Shown: piece after piece, positions 35,196 to 44,729 of the stretch | How positions within the stretch are numbered: position 1 is the first letter of the stretch | How the letters are laid out: each line of letters opens with the position of its first letter | The notes under the pieces: model-generated | The model's input: only the letters and a program-made list of their open reading frames with translations | What the model was told of the DNA's origin: nothing | Database searches by the model: none | NCBI RefSeq assembly: GCF_028401415.2 | Contig: NZ_CP171821.2 | Location: 186,001 to 250,000 of the forward strand | Direction of reading: 5' to 3' | Length of the DNA stretch: 64,000 bases | Source of the DNA: Glaciecola sp028401415 | GTDB taxonomy: Bacteria > Pseudomonadota > Gammaproteobacteria > Enterobacterales > Alteromonadaceae | Position numbers and translations under genes: made by a program

Positions 35196-38100
35196 TTACA
35201 CATTTAACTTGCTTTGTATTAGTCTTTTTAACGCGGCGCTTTTGATGGGTTTGGGTAGATAGCGCATGTCGTTCTCAATCGCCAACTCTTGAATGTGCTC
35301 ACTGCGATCTGCACTACTTAGAATCATAAGCGGTTGGTGCTTCATTGATGCAATTAGCGCTTGGCACACCGACACACCATTATCTGAGTCGTTAAGATGA
35401 TAGTCCGCAATGATTATGTCGGCTTTTTTCAGGCCGATCGCATTTGCTTTGCAGTTAGCGCTGGAGACTGAGGCACCCCATTCGCTAAGCAGTGTGAGCA
35501 ATGCTGCGCTAATCTGAGCGTCATTTTCCAGTACAATGACATGCTTGTCTCTTAGGAATGCTTTGCCTTCCATATTGACTTTATTGATAGATATTTTGCG
35601 AGCGCTTGATTGTTGCGCATTTGTTGTTTTTCGAGGTAAGTTCTCAAGCACTAATCCAAAACACGTTCCTCGGCCAAGTTCTGAGGACAGTTTGATGTGT
35701 ATCTTAAGCAGCTTCGCACTGCGTTCAACTATGGTTAAGCCTAACCCCAAGCCTAGCGAGTCCTGCTGCTCTACGCGTTTAAATTCGTCAAAAATTTGTG
35801 ACTGGTATGCTTTCGCGATGCCTCGACCTGTATCGAGCACCATAATTTCACACATATTATCGTTGCGTTTTCGCACGCCCAGCAACACCTTTCCTTCGCT
35901 GGTATAGCGAATCGCATTAGCCATCAAGTTTTGAACCATTCTGCTAAGCAGACGTTTATCGGTATGCACCCGCAAAGTGCTTTTTACATACCTTACCTCT
36001 ATGCGCTTTTGCTCGGCGATGACTTTAAACTCATTGGCAAGTCCCTTCAGCACGCTATCGAGTTCAAAGGTACTTGGGCTTGGTTTAATGGTGCCCGTTT
36101 CCAATTTAGTGATTTCAATGAGCATATTTAGCAGTTCATCGGCACTCTCCAATGACTCCACCAGTTGGCTGGATATCTCGGTTAATTCACTTGTGTGTAA
36201 CTTATCGTGCAAAATAGAGGCAAATAACGACGCCGCATTGAAAGGCTGCATCAAATCATGACCGGTGGCAGCTAAGAATTTGCTCTTAGACTGATTGGCC
36301 TTTTCGGCTTCGGTTTTTGCTACTTCGAGTTCTTGGGTTCTTTGCTCGACCCGCTTTTCAAGGTCACGCTTAGCACTCTCTAACTGCTCTTGAATTTGAA
36401 TGTATTGGCTAATGTCAGTAAAAGCAGTGATGTAGCCGCCGCCAGGCAATGGATTGCCAGAAATCTCAATCGTGGTATTGGGCTGATGCTGTCGGATTGC
36501 TTGATAAGCCTCTCCTTGTCTCATTAGCTTCAGCCGCTTCTCTACTGCGTCCTCAAAATTTGCCTGCTTAGGAAACATTCCGCGCTTTACGTTAAACTCT
36601 AAAATATCCGCAACACGCATTCCGTGATGTAAAAAATCATCCGGATAGCTAAACAAGTCTTGATATTTCTGATTCCAAGCGACAAGCCTCAAATCTGTGT
36701 CTACCACACTAATGCCTTGAGGTAGGTGTGCAATTGAAGATTGCAATACTTCATGATTGAACTGAAATGTCTGACTTGCTTGATGTGCCAATGCAGTCAA
36801 CTGTTCGCGCGTGTCGTCCTTGTTTAAAGCAATCGCATTTAATAGGATTCGAGCGCTCGCATTCCCCATGTGCGCGGCCAAGGCTCTTTCCGCTTCCATA
36901 ACAGTATCTGGATTAGCAAGGGTTTGAGTCGATATATCTTCCAGATTGTGACTGCCAGCAAAGTCTTCCAGCGCGTGTGTTGGCAAAATGCGACTGAGCA
37001 TGGCGTGTAAACTGCTGCTTTCTATTTGCAGAGACTGGCCCAGCCTTGATTGCTCATCGAAAGGGTTGGTTAAAGTGTGTGAGAAACGATTTAACATAAG
37101 TGAACAAAACATCGCAAGGCTCAGGTTCAGTCCTAGCGATAGGAAAATAGCATCTGCAAAATCGGCATCACTTGGCGCAGGCGCAAAATAATAGCTCGAC
37201 ATTATTGCTGGATAGAGCATCAGTGCCACAACGATAGCCGAGCCGCTGATAAGGCCTAGTAAAATTGCAAAAGTATGAGTTTTCCGCCAATACAAACCGA
37301 GTAAAATTGCGGGTAAAGTTTGTGCCATTAGCGCGATCGCAATTGTTCCGGATTTCACTAATGGTGCAGATTGACTAATATTTTCATGATACCAATAGGC
37401 AATGAACAAGAGCATTACGATAGTCAGTTGACGAATTCGCAATACTTGCAGTGCAGATAGCTTAAGATCATTACCGATTGAGCCTTCTCGCAGATTTGTT
37501 CCAAGTGTTCGTGAATATATCAGTAGAGGCGTGAGTAAGTTGTTGGCAATCATATTGCCTAACGCAAGCGTCGCTACAATTACCATGCTGGTAGAGGCCG
37601 CTAACCCGCCAATAAAAGCAGCAATGCTGACGCCGTAATTTTGCTGTGAAATAGGGATAGAGAGCACGAAGGTATCTGCATTTTGCGCGTCTAAATCAAA
37701 CATCATCTGGCCGGTTAATGCAATTGGTAAAATAAACAGACTCATCAGGACTAAATAGCTTGGAAACAGCCACCTTGCCTGTTTAAGCTCTTCAGTATTA
37801 TTGTTTTCGATAAAATTAATGTGAAATTGACGAGGAAGACAAAACATGGAGCACACGCCAAGCATGACATGGCTAGCATAGACCCAATAAGCAGACCCTT
37901 GTTCTAAGGTTTGGCGAGCCTGAGGATGCGCTAAAGACTTGTCAAACAAATCAACCCAGCCGTCAGATATAAAATAGACGCAATACATGCCAACAATTAA
38001 TAGCCCGAGGAGTTTAAGAATCGATTCAAACGCAATCGTCAACATCAAACCATGTCGTTTAGTGGTGAGTTTGAGCGTACGTGTACCGAAAAATATCGCG

Positions 38101-38585
38101 AACACCGCCATAAATGCAGCTACGTAGAAGCTCAAAGACGCATCAGAGCCATCGCTGTCAGCAGTCATGGCTACAATGGCAGAACTTATGGCGTCGAGTT
38201 GAAGTGCGATGTAAGGAATAACACCGACAAAACACAGTATGACGATTAGCGCAGCTAAGCCATTAGCATGATGGTAGCGAATGCCAATAAACTCAGCCAG
38301 AGAACTGATGTTTTGGGCTCTGCAGATTTGGGCGATTTTGCCAAGCGCTCCAAAGGCAAAAATCATCACCAAGATAACCCCTAAATAGGTGGGCATAAAT
38401 GCCCATCCAAAGTTAAGCGCTTGGGTAGTCGTACCAAAGAAAGCCCACGAAGTGCAATGAACACCCAATGCCAGTGAATAAACATACTTAGGGGGGGATT
38501 TTGTTCTGTTACCCACAATGGCGATTAAGAACAAGACGACTACATAGACGCTCGTAATAAGAGCTAAAGTCCAAATTGAAAACAT
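35196..38585 (-). CDS. crbS: Hybrid histidine kinase with SLC5-type transporter domain (CrbS-like)
   Basis: About 1129 residues from the ATG at 38585 (an ATG at 38648 would add 21 polar residues). N-terminal half: sodium/solute symporter-like, some 13 helices, starting MFSIWTLALITSVYVVVLF. Then a PAS domain (LPQGISVVDTDLRLVAWN), a coiled linker, HisKA with phospho-His in FLAATGHDLMQPFNAA, a HATPase domain (NAIRYTSEGKVLLGV, DTGRGIA, GLGLGLTIV) and a C-terminal receiver (IIADYHLNDSDNG). This is the architecture of CrbS/MxtR sensors. The transporter half may sense a small carboxylate. The gene order kinase, GGDEF protein and LuxR regulator suggests one signalling unit. Confidence 0.88.
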   Translation of the reverse strand: MFSIWTLALITSVYVVVLFLIAIVGNRTKSPPKYVYSLALGVHCTSWAFFGTTTQALNFGWAFMPTYLGVILVMIFAFGALGKIAQICRAQNISSLAEFIGIRYHHANGLAALIVILCFVGVIPYIALQLDAISSAIVAMTADSDGSDASLSFYVAAFMAVFAIFFGTRTLKLTTKRHGLMLTIAFESILKLLGLLIVGMYCVYFISDGWVDLFDKSLAHPQARQTLEQGSAYWVYASHVMLGVCSMFCLPRQFHINFIENNNTEELKQARWLFPSYLVLMSLFILPIALTGQMMFDLDAQNADTFVLSIPISQQNYGVSIAAFIGGLAASTSMVIVATLALGNMIANNLLTPLLIYSRTLGTNLREGSIGNDLKLSALQVLRIRQLTIVMLLFIAYWYHENISQSAPLVKSGTIAIALMAQTLPAILLGLYWRKTHTFAILLGLISGSAIVVALMLYPAIMSSYYFAPAPSDADFADAIFLSLGLNLSLAMFCSLMLNRFSHTLTNPFDEQSRLGQSLQIESSSLHAMLSRILPTHALEDFAGSHNLEDISTQTLANPDTVMEAERALAAHMGNASARILLNAIALNKDDTREQLTALAHQASQTFQFNHEVLQSSIAHLPQGISVVDTDLRLVAWNQKYQDLFSYPDDFLHHGMRVADILEFNVKRGMFPKQANFEDAVEKRLKLMRQGEAYQAIRQHQPNTTIEISGNPLPGGGYITAFTDISQYIQIQEQLESAKRDLEKRVEQRTQELEVAKTEAEKANQSKSKFLAATGHDLMQPFNAASLFASILHDKLHTSELTEISSQLVESLESADELLNMLIEITKLETGTIKPSPSTFELDSVLKGLANEFKVIAEQKRIEVRYVKSTLRVHTDKRLLSRMVQNLMANAIRYTSEGKVLLGVRKRNDNMCEIMVLDTGRGIAKAYQSQIFDEFKRVEQQDSLGLGLGLTIVERSAKLLKIHIKLSSELGRGTCFGLVLENLPRKTTNAQQSSARKISINKVNMEGKAFLRDKHVIVLENDAQISAALLTLLSEWGASVSSANCKANAIGLKKADIIIADYHLNDSDNGVSVCQALIASMKHQPLMILSSADRSEHIQELAIENDMRYLPKPIKSAALKRLIQSKLNV

Positions 38586-38691
38586 GGCGTTGTGATGGCG
38601 TCCTGATTGTTTGAGTGAGCGTTTTTTAACTGTGTTGCTTACATTCAAATGCGGTGAATGAAACTTCGCTGCAAAAAACTAAAAAAAGTGC

Positions 38692-38719
38692 CTTGAAGCC
38701 CTTCAAAACATCCCCATTA
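38692..38719 (+). promoter_or_regulatory. Sigma-32 heat-shock promoter of grpE
   Basis: CTTGAAG (38692-38698), a 13-base spacer, then CCCCATTA (38712-38719). This is nearly the consensus CTTGAAA-N13-15-CCCCATNT and lies about 90 bases before the grpE start. Confidence 0.88.
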
Positions 38720-38807
38720 TAGCCAGCATTGCGATGATATGAACCCTTTATCCAAGACCAAAGCAGGTTGAGGGGTAAAAGATAAGATAGCGAGCGCGGA
38801 GAATAGC

Positions 38808-39467
38808 ATGAGTCAAGAACGAGAAGCTGAGCAAGCAAATAAGGAATCGGGCGCTGATAATGCAGCCCAAGAATCTCAGGTTGAAATGTCGGATGAGGGC
38901 ACATCTTCTGATGAGCTTGAAACAACTTCTGAACAGCATAGCGATGATCAGATGAGTTTCGAACAAGCACAAATTCAAGCGCTTGAGGAAGAACTAGCAA
39001 AGGCGAATGCAACCATTGAGGAGCAAAAAGACGGCGTGCTTCGTGCTCGTGCCGACATGGAAAACGCAAGACGCAGAGCTGAGCAAGAGGTTGATAAAGC
39101 ACGTAAATTTGCGCTTGAGAAGTTTGCTGGTGAACTCTTGCCCATTATCGACAACTTAGAACGTGCTATGCAATCTGCCGACGCGTCACAAGAGCTCGTT
39201 AAGCCTTTGCTTGATGGCGTTGAGCTAACCCATAAATCGTTTATCTCAACCGTTGAGAAATTTGGTATGCAAGTTGTCGACCCTCAGGGTGAAGCATTTA
39301 ATCCTGATCATCACCAAGCGATGTCGATGCAAGAGTCAGACGAATTTGAGCCAAATACTGTGATGGCGGTGATGCAGAAAGGTTATGTTTTAAACGGACG
39401 TTTGTTGCGCCCCGCGATGGTCATGGTGTCGCGCGCGTCGAGCGACGGGATTGATACTCAAGCATAG
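38808..39467 (+). CDS. grpE: Nucleotide exchange factor GrpE
   Basis: 219 residues. An acidic, disordered N-terminus (about 60 residues) is followed by the long dimerisation helix (QIQALEEELAKANATIEEQKDGVLRARADMENARRR) and the beta domain ending PNTVMAVMQKGYVLNGRLLRPAMVMVS. It releases ADP from DnaK. It lies 180 bases upstream of dnaK, whereas in enterobacteria grpE sits apart from dnaKJ. Confidence 0.97.
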   Translation: MSQEREAEQANKESGADNAAQESQVEMSDEGTSSDELETTSEQHSDDQMSFEQAQIQALEEELAKANATIEEQKDGVLRARADMENARRRAEQEVDKARKFALEKFAGELLPIIDNLERAMQSADASQELVKPLLDGVELTHKSFISTVEKFGMQVVDPQGEAFNPDHHQAMSMQESDEFEPNTVMAVMQKGYVLNGRLLRPAMVMVSRASSDGIDTQA

Positions 39468-39517
39468 AAAGAAGCGAGGTTTAGCTTTAAGAATTTCATA
39501 ATTCTGAAATAAACCTA

Positions 39518-39545
39518 TTGAAATTAGGGGTATTCATCCCAACTT
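39518..39545 (+). promoter_or_regulatory. Possible sigma-32 promoter of dnaK
   Basis: TTGAAA (39518-39523), a 13-base spacer, then TCCCAACTT. This is a weaker match to the heat-shock consensus, lying about 100 bases before dnaK. dnaK may be read both from here and from the grpE promoter. Confidence 0.5.
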
Positions 39546-39647
39546 TGATTACAAGCGAAATGCTACATGGTCAGAAGCAAAGCAATAAAGCTCTAATCTG
39601 CATTTAGCAAGTATAGAATTTAGCAAAGAGATTTTGGAGAAAGTCAC

Positions 39648-41585
39648 ATGGGTAGAATTATTGGTATCGACTTAGGTACAACCAATTCATGTCTTGCCGT
39701 ACTTGACGGCGATAAAGCGAAAGTGATTGAAAATGCAGAAGGCGATCGTACCACTCCTTCTATTATTGCGTACTCACAAGACGGTGAGACGCTAGTAGGC
39801 CAACCTGCAAAACGTCAAGCGGTTACCAATCCTAAAAACACCTTGTTCGCAATTAAGCGTTTAATTGGTCGTCGCTTTGAAGATAAAGAAGTACAGCGCG
39901 ACATTGACATTATGCCGTTTTCGATAGTAAAAGCAGATAATGGTGATGCTTGGGTTGAAGCGAATGGCGAAAAAATGGCGCCTCCTCAAGTGTCTGCTGA
40001 AGTCTTAAAGAAAATGAAAAAGACAGCTGAAGACTATCTAGGCGAAGAAGTCACAGCTGCGGTAATTACGGTTCCGGCTTACTTCAACGATTCACAGCGT
40101 CAAGCGACAAAAGATGCTGGCCGAATTGCAGGCTTAGAAGTTAAACGCATCATTAACGAGCCAACTGCTGCTGCCCTTGCTTATGGAATGGATAAGAAAA
40201 AGGGTGATAATGTTGTAGCCGTATATGACCTTGGTGGTGGTACATTTGATATCTCTATCATCGAAATCGATAATGTAGACGGCGAGCACACTTTTGAAGT
40301 ACTTGCGACAAACGGTGACACCCATTTAGGTGGTGAAGATTTCGATAATCGCATGATCAACTATCTAGTGGAAGAGTTCGAGAAAGAGCAGGGCTTTGAT
40401 TTACGCAAAGACCCACTCGCCATGCAGCGTTTGAAAGAAGCGGGTGAAAAGGCAAAAATCGAATTGTCTTCAGCGCAGCAAACAGAAGTAAATTTACCTT
40501 ACATTACCGCTGACGCATCAGGGCCTAAGCACTTAGTGATTAAGGTGACTCGTGCAAAACTTGAGTCATTGGTTGAAGAGTTGGTAAAACAGTCACTTGA
40601 GCCTTTGAAACAAGCGCTTTCTGACGCTGACTTATCAGTAGGCGACATTCAAGATATTATTTTGGTCGGCGGTCAAACGCGTATGCCACTAGTGCAAAAA
40701 TACGTGACAGACTTTTTCGGTAAAGCACCACGTAAAGACGTAAACCCTGATGAGGCGGTAGCGGTAGGCGCTGCAATTCAAGGCGGAGTATTGTCCGGTG
40801 ATGTTAAAGACGTCTTGTTACTTGACGTAACGCCATTGTCATTAGGCATCGAAACAATGGGGGGTGTAATGACACCGCTTATTGAGAAGAATACGACCGT
40901 ACCCACCAAGAAGTCACAAACCTTCTCAACGGCTGACGATAATCAATCTGCCGTTACGGTTCATGTACTTCAGGGTGAGCGTAAACAGGCAACGGGGAAC
41001 AAGTCTTTAGGGCAGTTTAACCTAGAAGGTATTCGCCCGGCACCGCGCGGTACGCCTCAAATTGAAGTCACCTTTGACATCGATGCAGACGGTATTTTGC
41101 ATGTATCTGCGAAAGATAAAGATACCGGCAAAGAGCAAAAGATTACCATCAAAGCATCTTCTGGCTTAAGCGAAGATGAGATCAATCAAATGGTACAAGA
41201 CGCTGAGTCAAATAAAGAAGCTGATGAGAAATTTGAAAAGCTTGTTAGCGCTCGAAATCAGGCTGATGGTCTAGTCCATGGTACACGCACTCAAGTCGAG
41301 GAAGCGGGGGATGCACTACCAGCGGACGAGAAAGAGAAAATTGAAGCTGCAATCAGTGATTTAGAGGAAGCGCGTAAAGGCGATGATCTGGAAGCGCTTG
41401 AGCAAAAGAGTCAAGCTTTGATTGAAGCTTCCGCTAAGCTAATGGAAATTGCCCAAGCGAAAGCGGCTGCAGGCGCTACTGAAGGTGCTGCAGACGCTCA
41501 AGCTCAGGGTGAGCAGGCTTCAAATGCCGGTGACGACGTTGTTGACGCTGAATTTGAAGAAGTGAAAGACGACGATAAGAAGTAG
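39648..41585 (+). CDS. dnaK: Chaperone DnaK (Hsp70)
   Basis: 645 residues, complete. ATPase motifs IGIDLGTTNSCLAVLDG, VYDLGGGTFDISIIE and ILVGGQTRMPLVQ; substrate domain beginning LLDVTPLSLGIETMGGVMT; the disordered tail ends EFEEVKDDDKK. A TTTTGGAGAAAG site precedes the ATG. Works with the DnaJ and GrpE encoded on either side. Confidence 0.99.
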   Translation: MGRIIGIDLGTTNSCLAVLDGDKAKVIENAEGDRTTPSIIAYSQDGETLVGQPAKRQAVTNPKNTLFAIKRLIGRRFEDKEVQRDIDIMPFSIVKADNGDAWVEANGEKMAPPQVSAEVLKKMKKTAEDYLGEEVTAAVITVPAYFNDSQRQATKDAGRIAGLEVKRIINEPTAAALAYGMDKKKGDNVVAVYDLGGGTFDISIIEIDNVDGEHTFEVLATNGDTHLGGEDFDNRMINYLVEEFEKEQGFDLRKDPLAMQRLKEAGEKAKIELSSAQQTEVNLPYITADASGPKHLVIKVTRAKLESLVEELVKQSLEPLKQALSDADLSVGDIQDIILVGGQTRMPLVQKYVTDFFGKAPRKDVNPDEAVAVGAAIQGGVLSGDVKDVLLLDVTPLSLGIETMGGVMTPLIEKNTTVPTKKSQTFSTADDNQSAVTVHVLQGERKQATGNKSLGQFNLEGIRPAPRGTPQIEVTFDIDADGILHVSAKDKDTGKEQKITIKASSGLSEDEINQMVQDAESNKEADEKFEKLVSARNQADGLVHGTRTQVEEAGDALPADEKEKIEAAISDLEEARKGDDLEALEQKSQALIEASAKLMEIAQAKAAAGATEGAADAQAQGEQASNAGDDVVDAEFEEVKDDDKK

Positions 41586-41677
41586 TCTACTTCATATAGC
41601 TCAGTTGACATGCGGTAGTAAATATCACATGACTTGGCAGCAGATTATTTGATTTGCCAAGATAAAAAAGCAACCTT

Positions 41678-41707
41678 CAGGCGCATCCTCAAAAGAGCAT
41701 GCGCCTG
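41678..41707 (+). promoter_or_regulatory. Hairpin in the dnaK-dnaJ spacer
   Basis: CAGGCGCAT and ATGCGCCTG form a perfect 9-bp stem with a 12-base loop, extended by CAAC/GTTG across mismatches. No T run follows, so it is more likely an mRNA processing or partial attenuation structure that lowers dnaJ relative to dnaK. Confidence 0.5.
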
Positions 41708-41758
41708 TTGTGTGAAGACGATTTGAAAAATTCAATGCACTAGCAGGAATAGTGGTTT

Positions 41759-42883
41759 ATGTCTAAAAGAGACTATTACGAAGTATTAGGCGTGGCAAAA
41801 AGTGCCAGCGACCGCGATATCAAAAAAGCCTATAAGAAGCTTGCGATGAAGTATCACCCTGATCGGGCGCAGGGTGACAAGGGTTTGGAGGAAAAGTTTA
41901 AAGAGGTTCAAGAAGCCTACGAAATCCTTTCTGATGAGCGCAAACGCGCAGCCTATGACCAATATGGACATGCAGGCGTTGACCCAAATCGAGCCGGCGG
42001 TGGCGCTGGCGCAGCGGATTTTGGTGATATTTTTGGCGATGTGTTCGGTGATATTTTTGGCGGTGGACGCCAACGTCAATCTCGAGCCCGACAAGGTTCA
42101 GACCTTCGATATAACTTAGATATGAGTCTAGAAGAAGCTGTTCGAGGCAAAGAAGTCGAGATTCGCGTGCCGACCTTGGTTGAGTGCGATACCTGTCATG
42201 GCTCAGGCGCCAAAAAAGGTACCTCTGCAACAACCTGTCCCACATGTAAAGGCAATGGTCAAGTGCAAATGCGCCAAGGCTTCTTTGCTGTTCAGCAAAC
42301 CTGTCCAACATGCTCTGGTAAAGGCAAAATTGTGTCGGATCCCTGCAGTCCTTGTCGCGGTCAAGGGCGCGTTGAAAAAACCAAGACGCTTTCAGTCAAA
42401 GTGCCAGCGGGTGTTGATACAGGCGACAGAATTCGCTTGAGTGGCGAAGGTGAAGCGGGAGAGCAGGGTGCCCCAGCAGGCGATTTGTACGTTCAAGTGC
42501 AAGTGCGTGAGCACCATATTTTTACAAGAGATGGCAACAACCTCTATTGTGAAGTTCCCTTAAATTTCACTACCGCAGCGCTTGGTGGCGAGATTGAAGT
42601 GCCAACGCTAGATGGCAAGGTCAAACTAAAAATCACACCTGAAACCCAAACAGGAAAGATGTTCAGACTGCGTGGAAAAGGCGTTAAGTCAGTGAGAAGT
42701 GGCGCCATTGGTGATTTGATGTGTAAAGTAGAAATTGAAACGCCTGTTAACCTCTCTAGCGAACAAAAAGAACTGCTAGAAGCGTTTGAAGCGAGTATTA
42801 CTGGGCAAGGTGCAAAACATCGCCCTAAAGAAAAAGGCTTTTTTGATGGCGTTAAACAGTTCTTTGATGATTTGAAGAGTTAA
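41759..42883 (+). CDS. dnaJ: Co-chaperone DnaJ (Hsp40)
   Basis: 374 residues. J domain with HPD at residues 33-35, a Gly/Phe-rich linker containing GDIFGDVFGDIFGGG, four CxxCxGxG zinc motifs (CDTCHGSG, CPTCKGNG, CPTCSGKG, CSPCRGQG) and the C-terminal substrate domains. It stimulates DnaK ATPase and delivers substrates. Confidence 0.98.
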   Translation: MSKRDYYEVLGVAKSASDRDIKKAYKKLAMKYHPDRAQGDKGLEEKFKEVQEAYEILSDERKRAAYDQYGHAGVDPNRAGGGAGAADFGDIFGDVFGDIFGGGRQRQSRARQGSDLRYNLDMSLEEAVRGKEVEIRVPTLVECDTCHGSGAKKGTSATTCPTCKGNGQVQMRQGFFAVQQTCPTCSGKGKIVSDPCSPCRGQGRVEKTKTLSVKVPAGVDTGDRIRLSGEGEAGEQGAPAGDLYVQVQVREHHIFTRDGNNLYCEVPLNFTTAALGGEIEVPTLDGKVKLKITPETQTGKMFRLRGKGVKSVRSGAIGDLMCKVEIETPVNLSSEQKELLEAFEASITGQGAKHRPKEKGFFDGVKQFFDDLKS

Positions 42884-42905
42884 TCATTTAATTGGTAAAA
42901 CGTTC

Positions 42906-42945
42906 TGCGCTGAATAGGGTGTAAATGCTCGCCCAATTCAGCGCA
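42906..42945. terminator. Stem-loop between dnaJ and the convergent sigma gene
   Basis: TGCGCTGAAT and ATTCAGCGCA pair perfectly over 10 bp around a 20-base loop, placed 22 bases after the dnaJ stop and 15 before the end of the convergent sigma-factor gene. There is no long T tract. Confidence 0.55.
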
Positions 42946-42959
42946 AACTGTTTGTAATG

Positions 42960-44573
42960 CTACTTGTTTGCCATTCTTTTTCTAACGTTCTTTGCATATA
43001 GCGCAGCGGGAATAATTACCATAACAGACATTATCGCCAGTACCCATAAGTAGCTTTGATCAAAAAGACTTAAATTGGAAAGGTGAGAAGCAAGCTCATT
43101 ATTAACGTGTTTTGCGTAGGCTACCTGACCTATGGCCGCATCTTTTGCCACCGAAAAGCCATTACTGAATGCAGATTCCCAGCCTAAAGAGGACAAAGAA
43201 GCATAAGCCTTATAGCCGATAGCAGAGGCGCCAAAGGCAATTAGACCCATGGCTACCGTACCAATGGCGAATACACCTACACCCAGTGCGCCAACACTAA
43301 AAATTCCTATGGACAGAATGCCGACGCTAACAGGTGCAATGGCAACACCACCCCATGCGAACAGAAGCGCATGAGCAACGTCTCCACCTGCAATCCAAGC
43401 GAATACTGGCTTGTCATTTTGCTCCTGCATACCAAATCGAATGTGCATTAACGGCACACTCAGTAGAGTCCATGAGCTTATGTATTCTCGTTGCTTTGCG
43501 TTGGGCTGGTTGTGTTCTCCCGTAAAAGCTTGAGGCGCGTTTATACGCTCCTGCGCTCTTAAGGCCCGTGCAGATTTGAACAAGTAATAGGTCATTAATA
43601 CATAGCAAATCGCAAAACCAAATACCAATGCTTGGCTAAGCCACGTAAGGACAGGGGCATTGGCTGGTGCGCTCATTGCGAAATAGCGCAGTACAAACAT
43701 ACCTAAGACATAAATAAGTGCCACGGCAAAAAACAAAGCGGCCGTTTTAACAGTATTGCGACGCTCTCTGCGAGTGCGAGATTGATCCAGACCGGCCCTG
43801 AGGCCTAAAAATCCGCTGATCAGACCCGAAAACGAAGCAAGTAATGCAACCAAGGTGCTAAGCTTAAACAGGGAACCGGTCTTGGCAGCGCCAGCGCCCC
43901 ATACAGCGGCTTTTGCTTCAGGCGCAATATTGCCTATAGTTGTCAAGACTGCCGCGGTAAAAATCGCGCTTGGTTTGCTGTTTTCAAGCACCTCTTCAAC
44001 AATGACTTGCATGGATTTTTGCAGCATTTTACGACCGCGAGATAAGCGCTGCTTTACGGTGTCCTGTGTTAAGTCTAGTTGATTGGCCACGTGTTCTACG
44101 GAGCGCTCTTCTCGATAATAGAGGATCAGTGGCTCTCTATAGGAATCATCCAGCTTATTCAAAGTCTGCCACAGCAAGGCATGCTGCTGCTCGCGCATGG
44201 CTGAATCTTCGAGTTTGCCATGCTCAAGCTTTTCTATATCAAGCGTTTCTACCTCGTCGGTCGACAAAGGCTGTTTTTGCTGTTTGCGGCGATAGTGACT
44301 CACTTTGTATCGCAATATGCCACACAACCAAGCTTTTAGTTTTTCTGGCTCTAAGAGTGAGTCGAGCTTTTTCCATGCTTCAACAAACACTTCCTGTGCT
44401 AAATCCTCACTTTGTTTGATATCCCCAATGGAAGAATAAGCTAGTGAGCAAAGCAAGTTCTGATATCGAATGACAATTTGGCCAAAGGCATCTTTGTCTC
44501 CACCGAGTACAAGCAATACTAATGTTGCGTCGTCGGTGTCAAGCAAAGGCGGCACTTTCTTGAAAATGCTCAT
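42960..44573 (-). CDS. ECF sigma factor fused to a membrane domain
   Basis: 537 residues. Residues about 10-190 are a normal ECF sigma factor: region 2 (YQNLLCSLAYSSIGDIKQSEDLAQEVFVEAWKK) and region 4 (LDDSYREPLILYYREERSVEHVANQLDLT, then VKQRLSRGRKML). The rest is a membrane module of six to eight hydrophobic helices, with a Gly/Ile/Val-rich stretch of short repeats (VSVGILSIGIFSVGALGVGV) near 430-475 and a final helix before VRKRMANK. No separate anti-sigma gene is adjacent. The membrane part may therefore hold the sigma domain inactive or position it. The signal is unknown. Confidence 0.82.
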   Translation of the reverse strand: MSIFKKVPPLLDTDDATLVLLVLGGDKDAFGQIVIRYQNLLCSLAYSSIGDIKQSEDLAQEVFVEAWKKLDSLLEPEKLKAWLCGILRYKVSHYRRKQQKQPLSTDEVETLDIEKLEHGKLEDSAMREQQHALLWQTLNKLDDSYREPLILYYREERSVEHVANQLDLTQDTVKQRLSRGRKMLQKSMQVIVEEVLENSKPSAIFTAAVLTTIGNIAPEAKAAVWGAGAAKTGSLFKLSTLVALLASFSGLISGFLGLRAGLDQSRTRRERRNTVKTAALFFAVALIYVLGMFVLRYFAMSAPANAPVLTWLSQALVFGFAICYVLMTYYLFKSARALRAQERINAPQAFTGEHNQPNAKQREYISSWTLLSVPLMHIRFGMQEQNDKPVFAWIAGGDVAHALLFAWGGVAIAPVSVGILSIGIFSVGALGVGVFAIGTVAMGLIAFGASAIGYKAYASLSSLGWESAFSNGFSVAKDAAIGQVAYAKHVNNELASHLSNLSLFDQSYLWVLAIMSVMVIIPAALYAKNVRKRMANK

Positions 44574-44729
44574 AGTGTTTATCTCTTTTTTGGACTTGAA
44601 ACACTTAAGTGCCTTGCTTCGGATAAAAGGTGACAGAATTATTCAAATAAAAAAATAACGATAATGCTGTCACCTAATTCAGAAAACCCGGCACTTATCC
44701 AAAACACAATGCGTTTTGGAGAGAAAACA

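Noticed and set aside
41590..41625. tRNA-like string (ATAGCTCAGTTGAC) after dnaK
   Set aside because: It resembles a D-arm, but no acceptor, anticodon or T-arm can be formed around it.
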